NCBI GenBank assembly: GCA_019421105.1
Contig: JAHZFY010000006.1
Location: forward strand, 14,931-24,701
Length of the DNA stretch: 9,771 bases
Direction of reading: 5' to 3'
Origin: a bacterium
GTDB taxonomy: Bacteria; Bacillota_I; Bacilli_A; RFN20; CAG-826
The notes below the pieces were generated by a model. That model ran no database searches and was not told the DNA's origin. It saw only the letters and a program-made list of their open reading frames with translations. Position numbers and translations under genes: made by a program. Positions 6,929 through 9,771 of the stretch are shown one piece after another. Numbering within the stretch: position 1 is the first letter of the stretch; each line of letters opens with the position of its first letter.

Positions 6929-7761
6929 AAACCGCTACTCAACTAAAAGCATTGATTAAAAATATTTCAAAAATTAATAATGTAAGTTCGCAAATCTTGT
7001 TAAGAAGATATTTCATGGAAGTTATTCTTGAAAAGATTTTTAAATCCAAATATAAGGACAATTTTGTGTTAAAAGGCGGTATGTTAATATCATCTTTTAT
7101 TGGTATAAATGCTAGAACCACTCTTGATATGGATTTGTCAATTGTTGGTTATAATTTATCAATAGTAGAAATTGAAAAAATAATGAACGACATTTGTGCT
7201 ATTGAAAGTGGTGAAGTAAAAATTAAACTTACCAAGATAGAAGAAATTAGAGAAGAATTCGATTATCCTGGAGTTAGGCTAACTTTTGAAGTTGCATTTG
7301 AATATATAAAAGAAACCATCAAATTGGATCTAACAACAGGTGATCCGATTACACCAAACAAGCTTGATTATGAGTATAGATTTTTACTAACTGATAAATC
7401 CATAATTATTAAAGCTTATCCATTAGAAACTATTTTAGCTGAAAAGATAGAAAGTACATTAAACAAAAATGTCATTAATACAAGAATGCGAGATTATTAC
7501 GATATATATGTTTTGTACTGTGGTTATCGAGATTGTATAAATCACATCACATTAAAAGAAGCGATTATAAAAACGTGTCAAAAAAGATGTTCAGAGAAAG
7601 TCTTATTACAACCTAAACAAATACTTCTCAATATTTTAAATGACAATAACCAAAAGAAATATTGGAATAATTATTGTTTACAAAATCCATATGTTGGAGA
7701 CACAAGTTTTGAAGCGGTGATTCAAAATATTATAAAAATATTTGAAGAAATCAATATGTAA
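6925..7761 (+). CDS. abiEii: AbiEii-family nucleotidyltransferase toxin
   Basis: This 278-residue protein is of the AbiEii/AbiGii (DUF1814) class, a DNA polymerase beta-like nucleotidyltransferase fold. VLKGGML (48-54) is the nucleotide-binding KGG motif. TLDMDLS (66-72) supplies the DxD metal-binding pair D68/D70. IKLDLTTGD (132-140) gives the third acidic position D135. LAEKIES with K174 and TRMRDYYDIYVL (186-197) match the last conserved blocks. All catalytic motifs are intact, so it is likely active. Known relatives cause reversible growth arrest, abort phage infection, or modify tRNA ends (MenA/MenT type); which applies here is unknown. It overlaps the antitoxin by 4 bases and has no ribosome binding site of its own, so depends on coupling. 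By hand count about 14 of 39 Ile codons are ATA, against about 4 of 36 in metG, compatible with horizontal acquisition. Confidence 0.88.
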   Translation: MKTATQLKALIKNISKINNVSSQILLRRYFMEVILEKIFKSKYKDNFVLKGGMLISSFIGINARTTLDMDLSIVGYNLSIVEIEKIMNDICAIESGEVKIKLTKIEEIREEFDYPGVRLTFEVAFEYIKETIKLDLTTGDPITPNKLDYEYRFLLTDKSIIIKAYPLETILAEKIESTLNKNVINTRMRDYYDIYVLYCGYRDCINHITLKEAIIKTCQKRCSEKVLLQPKQILLNILNDNNQKKYWNNYCLQNPYVGDTSFEAVIQNIIKIFEEINM

Positions 7762-7773
7762 ATATAGATATAA

Positions 7774-7807
7774 AAAACGCATTGAATTACAATGCGTTTT
7801 GATTTTT
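7774..7807. terminator. Bidirectional terminator between abiE and fba
   Basis: An 11-bp perfect stem (7774-7784 with 7790-7800) and a 5-nt AATTA loop is flanked by T-rich sequence on the plus side and an A-run on the other, so it can stop both the abiE transcript and the convergent aldolase transcript. The aldolase stop codon lies at its edge. Confidence 0.9.
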
Positions 7808-8741
7808 ATAATGTATCTTTAGAACCTAATACATCAGTGATTTTATGTTTAACTAAATCTTTAACATATTTTCTTCCATCACCGACATATTGTCTTGGAT
7901 CGAAATGATCAGGATGAGCAATGAAGTGTTCTCTAATACCTGCTGTCATAGCTAAACGTAAATCAGAGTCGATATTGATTTTACAAACAGCCATTGAAGC
8001 AGCTTTTCTTAACATGTCTTCTGGGACACCGATTGCATCTTGTAATTTTCCGCCGTTTTCATTGATGATTTTAACATATTCTTGGTTAACAGAACTTGCA
8101 CCATGTAAAACGATTGGGAATCCTGGCAAACGTCTTGAAACTTCTTCTAAGATATCAAATCTTAATTGTGGTTTTGTACCAGGTTTGAATTTATAAGCAC
8201 CGTGTGATGTACCAATAGCGATAGCTAAGCTATCAACACCTGTTCTTTTAACAAATTCTTCAACTTGTTCTGGGTTTGTATAAGAACCAACTTCGTGAGA
8301 AACTTCATCTTCAACACCAGCTAAAGTACCTAATTCAGCTTCAACTGTAACATAAGGCACATGAGCATGAGCGTATTCGACAACTTTTCTTGTGATTTCA
8401 ATATTTTCTTCAAATGATTTGCTAGAAGCATCGATCATAACGGAAGTAAATCCGCCGTCGATACAATCTTTACAAATTTCAAAATCTGCACCATGGTCTA
8501 AGTGTAAGACGATTGGTAAATTTGTATCTTCGACTGCAGCTTCAACTAATTTTCTTAAATAGACTGGTTTAGCATATTTTCTTGCTCCAGCACTAACTTG
8601 TAAGATAACTGGTGAATTGCATTCTTTTGCAGCTTCGGTAATAGCTTGAACAATTTCCATATTGTTGCAGTTAAAAGCACCGATAGCGTATCCGCCTTTA
8701 TAGGCTTTTTCAAACATTTCTTTAGTATTAACTAATGGCAT
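7806..8741 (-). CDS. fba: Class II fructose-1,6-bisphosphate aldolase
   Basis: This 311-residue zinc-dependent cytoplasmic enzyme cleaves fructose-1,6-bisphosphate to dihydroxyacetone phosphate and glyceraldehyde-3-phosphate in glycolysis, and runs in reverse in gluconeogenesis. The N-terminus GGYAIGAFNCNNMEI is typical. LHLDHGAD (79-86) contains the catalytic Asp (D82) and zinc ligand H83. EAELGTLAGVED (134-145) follows. GTSHGAYKF (177-185) and LHGASS (212-217) give H180 and H213 as the other zinc ligands and the phosphate-binding loop. Length fits the class IIB group common in Bacillota. The start has AAAGAGGT (8756-8749) 7 bases upstream. It is monocistronic, with a shared terminator. Tagatose- or 5-keto-gluconate-type relatives share the fold, but a lone copy near housekeeping genes favours glycolytic aldolase. 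Confidence 0.95.
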   Translation of the reverse strand: MPLVNTKEMFEKAYKGGYAIGAFNCNNMEIVQAITEAAKECNSPVILQVSAGARKYAKPVYLRKLVEAAVEDTNLPIVLHLDHGADFEICKDCIDGGFTSVMIDASSKSFEENIEITRKVVEYAHAHVPYVTVEAELGTLAGVEDEVSHEVGSYTNPEQVEEFVKRTGVDSLAIAIGTSHGAYKFKPGTKPQLRFDILEEVSRRLPGFPIVLHGASSVNQEYVKIINENGGKLQDAIGVPEDMLRKAASMAVCKINIDSDLRLAMTAGIREHFIAHPDHFDPRQYVGDGRKYVKDLVKHKITDVLGSKDTL

Positions 8742-8768
8742 TTTAATTACCTCTTTCTTTCACATATT

Positions 8769-8777
8769 ATTTTAACA
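8769..8777 (-). promoter_or_regulatory. Extended -10 promoter element of fba
   Basis: The minus strand carries TGT followed by TAAAAT (8777-8769), an extended -10; no good -35 is seen at 17 bases. Predicted +1 is near 8762, a short leader before the ribosome binding site. Confidence 0.4.
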
Positions 8778-8785
8778 ATATTTTT

Positions 8786-8802
8786 ATTTTCTTAAAGAAA
8801 AT
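8786..8802. repeat. 17-bp palindrome in the fba/gpx divergent region
   Basis: ATTTTCTT (8786-8793) and AAGAAAAT (8795-8802) are perfect inverted copies around one central base. It covers the place where a -35 for fba would be and is therefore a candidate operator, though such A/T-only symmetry can arise by chance. Confidence 0.4.
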
Positions 8803-8833
8803 TTAATAAAAAGCATAAATAAAGAAATAAAAT

Positions 8834-8842
8834 TGATATTGT
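8834..8842 (+). promoter_or_regulatory. Tentative extended -10 for the glutathione peroxidase gene
   Basis: TGA followed by TATTGT would start transcription near 8849, just ahead of the AGAGGT ribosome binding site (8857-8862). No convincing -35 is seen, so this is weak. Confidence 0.25.
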
Positions 8843-8869
8843 ATTAGTATAAATATAGAGGTGCTTATT

Positions 8870-9349
8870 ATGAATATTTACGATTTTAAAATGAATGACT
8901 ACCAAGGTAATGAAGTCGATTTTCAACAATATAAAGGAAAGGTTTTATTAATAGTTAATACCGCTACAAAATGTGGACACACTCCTCAATATGAACAAAT
9001 TCAAAAGTTTTATATGGAAAATCATGATAAAGGATTTGAAGTATTAGATTTTCCTTGCAACCAATTTTTTAAACAAGCTCCAGGGACTAGCGAAGAAATC
9101 CACGAAGCCTGTGTATTAAGATTTGGAATCAAGTTTACTCAATTTGAAAAAATAGAAGTAAATGGTACTAATAGACACCCATTGTATCAATACTTAATTG
9201 ACAATTGTTTAGATAATCAAGGAAAAAGAATCCAATGGAATTTTACTAAATTTTTAATAGATAGAAATGGTGATATTATCCATAGATATGAACCTAAACA
9301 AAAAATAGAAGATTTTAAAAAAGATATCATCGAATGTCTAAATAAATAG
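8870..9349 (+). CDS. Glutathione peroxidase-family thiol peroxidase
   Basis: This 159-residue cytoplasmic peroxidase reduces hydrogen peroxide or lipid hydroperoxides. The family blocks are VNTATKCGHTPQY with peroxidatic C35 (Cys, not selenocysteine), FPCNQF (61-66) with Q65, and WNFTKFLID (123-131) with W123 and N124, so the Cys-Gln-Trp-Asn tetrad is complete. C81, in EACVLRFGIKF, aligns by eye with the resolving Cys of plant and yeast GPx proteins, which use thioredoxin rather than glutathione. I infer the same here, since low-GC relatives usually lack glutathione. Typical full length. The ATG at 8870 is chosen: AGAGGT lies 7 bases upstream, while an in-frame GTG at 8861 would sit inside that site. 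The gene is divergent from fba and is followed after 37 bases by an RNA methyltransferase gene with its own promoter. Symbols bsaA/gpx/btuE are used for homologues. Confidence 0.93.
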   Translation: MNIYDFKMNDYQGNEVDFQQYKGKVLLIVNTATKCGHTPQYEQIQKFYMENHDKGFEVLDFPCNQFFKQAPGTSEEIHEACVLRFGIKFTQFEKIEVNGTNRHPLYQYLIDNCLDNQGKRIQWNFTKFLIDRNGDIIHRYEPKQKIEDFKKDIIECLNK

Positions 9350-9377
9350 TGTCATATATAAATAAACATATTATAAT
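9349..9377 (+). promoter_or_regulatory. Promoter of the RNA methyltransferase gene (predicted leaderless)
   Basis: GTGTCA (9349-9354; four of six -35 consensus bases), a 17-base spacer and a perfect TATAAT (9372-9377). The predicted +1 is about 9384, three bases before the ATG at 9387. The -35 overlaps the stop codon of the peroxidase gene. Confidence 0.5.
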
Positions 9378-9386
9378 TTTTTTGAT

Positions 9387-9771
9387 ATGTTAAAAGTTGG
9401 TCAAATTATTAACGACACATGTGTCGATTTATCAAGCGAAGGCAAAGGCGTCATAAAACATCAAGGAGATGTTATATTTTGTGATGGCTTATTTTTAGAT
9501 GAAGTGGCTGATGTTGAAATACAATATTCAAGAGCAAAAGTATATTATGGAAAAATTAAAAAATTACATAATATTTCCAAATATCGAATCCAGCCAAAGT
9601 GTCCGGTGTGTTCATCTTGTGGAGGGTGTCAATTTCAACAACTAGAATATTCTCAACAACTCGTTTTTAAACAAAAAAGAGTGCAAGAAGCTTTAAAAAG
9701 AATCGGTGGAATATCTTTTAAAGTTGACCCAGTTGTAGGCATGGAAAACCCATATTTTTATCGAAATAAGG
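9387..9771 (+). CDS. RlmD/TrmA-family 23S rRNA (uracil-C5)-methyltransferase, 5' part
   Basis: The first 128 residues of a SAM-dependent RNA methyltransferase are visible; the gene runs off the window and its catalytic domain is not seen. Residues 1-60 form a TRAM RNA-binding domain (LSSEGKGVIKHQGDVIFCDG, then GLFLDEVADVEI). The iron-sulfur motif is CPVCSSCGGCQFQQLEYSQQ (72-91): C72, C78 and C81 are expected [4Fe-4S] ligands, the fourth lying downstream, and C75 is an extra Cys. YRNK at the end is the usual lead into the catalytic domain. In Bacillota such proteins (RlmCD type) methylate U747 and/or U1939 of 23S rRNA; which site cannot be told here. The only start between an in-frame stop at 9363-9365 and the TRAM domain is the ATG at 9387, which has no Shine-Dalgarno. 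Confidence 0.9.
   Translation, partial: MLKVGQIINDTCVDLSSEGKGVIKHQGDVIFCDGLFLDEVADVEIQYSRAKVYYGKIKKLHNISKYRIQPKCPVCSSCGGCQFQQLEYSQQLVFKQKRVQEALKRIGGISFKVDPVVGMENPYFYRNK

Noticed and set aside
8836..8856. PerR-like box upstream of the peroxidase gene
   Set aside because: Aligned to the known TTATAAT-x-ATTATAA pattern, only about 8 of 14 positions match, no better than expected in AT-rich DNA.
8861..8869. GTG start for the peroxidase
   Set aside because: It lies inside the AGAGGT ribosome binding site that is correctly spaced for the ATG at 8870.
1..9771. CRISPR arrays, tRNA genes, insertion sequences, or TGA read as Trp
   Set aside because: No regularly spaced repeats, cloverleaf-like segments, transposase frames or terminal repeats were seen; Trp is encoded by TGG and TGA ends the abiEi gene.

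Overview
The window is AT-rich, with tightly packed genes, Shine-Dalgarno sites of the AAGGAGG type, TGG for tryptophan and TGA used as a stop (the first abiE gene ends in TGA). This fits a low-GC Bacillota/Mycoplasmatota-type bacterium using the standard code: an Erysipelotrichia, Acholeplasma, Izemoplasma or RF39-like lineage rather than a Mycoplasma that reads TGA as Trp. The assignment rests on gene content and style only; no marker gene was compared.

Layout. Bases 1-607 hold the 3' end of a GT4 glycosyltransferase that resembles diacylglycerol glucosyltransferases. A promoter and short hairpin leader precede rpmE (L31, 729-947), which ends at an intrinsic terminator. metG (1036-2622) follows and shares a bidirectional terminator with a convergent gene for a Lys/Glu-rich protein carrying a DUF2188-like domain (2642-3031, minus). 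A surface lipoprotein metalloprotease of the M6 type occupies 3182-5263. Its stop codon interlocks with that of a convergent alpha/beta hydrolase (5260-6195, minus). From a divergent region with a near-consensus promoter runs a two-gene abiE-type toxin-antitoxin operon (6332-6928 antitoxin, 6925-7761 nucleotidyltransferase toxin). A second bidirectional terminator separates it from class II fructose-bisphosphate aldolase (7806-8741, minus). Divergent from the aldolase is a glutathione-peroxidase-family gene (8870-9349), followed by the 5' part of an RlmD/TrmA-family RNA methyltransferase (9387 to the window end).

How the genes relate. Most of the window is housekeeping: translation (L31, MetRS, rRNA methylation), glycolysis, peroxide defence and membrane glycolipid. 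The accessory part is the central block: secreted protease, hydrolase and AbiE. AbiE is a recognised phage-defence and plasmid-maintenance system. Here its genes overlap by ATGA, and the promoter carries an inverted repeat that could be the autoregulatory operator.

Two points deserve attention beyond gene naming. First, the alpha/beta hydrolase and the RNA methyltransferase both lack a Shine-Dalgarno sequence, and each has a well-spaced promoter whose predicted start point lies 0-3 bases from the ATG. They are therefore candidate leaderless mRNAs in a genome whose other genes mostly have clear ribosome binding sites. Second, palindromes sit on the promoters of the protease, abiE and aldolase genes. 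I saw no CRISPR array, tRNA, rRNA or insertion sequence, and no stretch over 300 bases without a gene.
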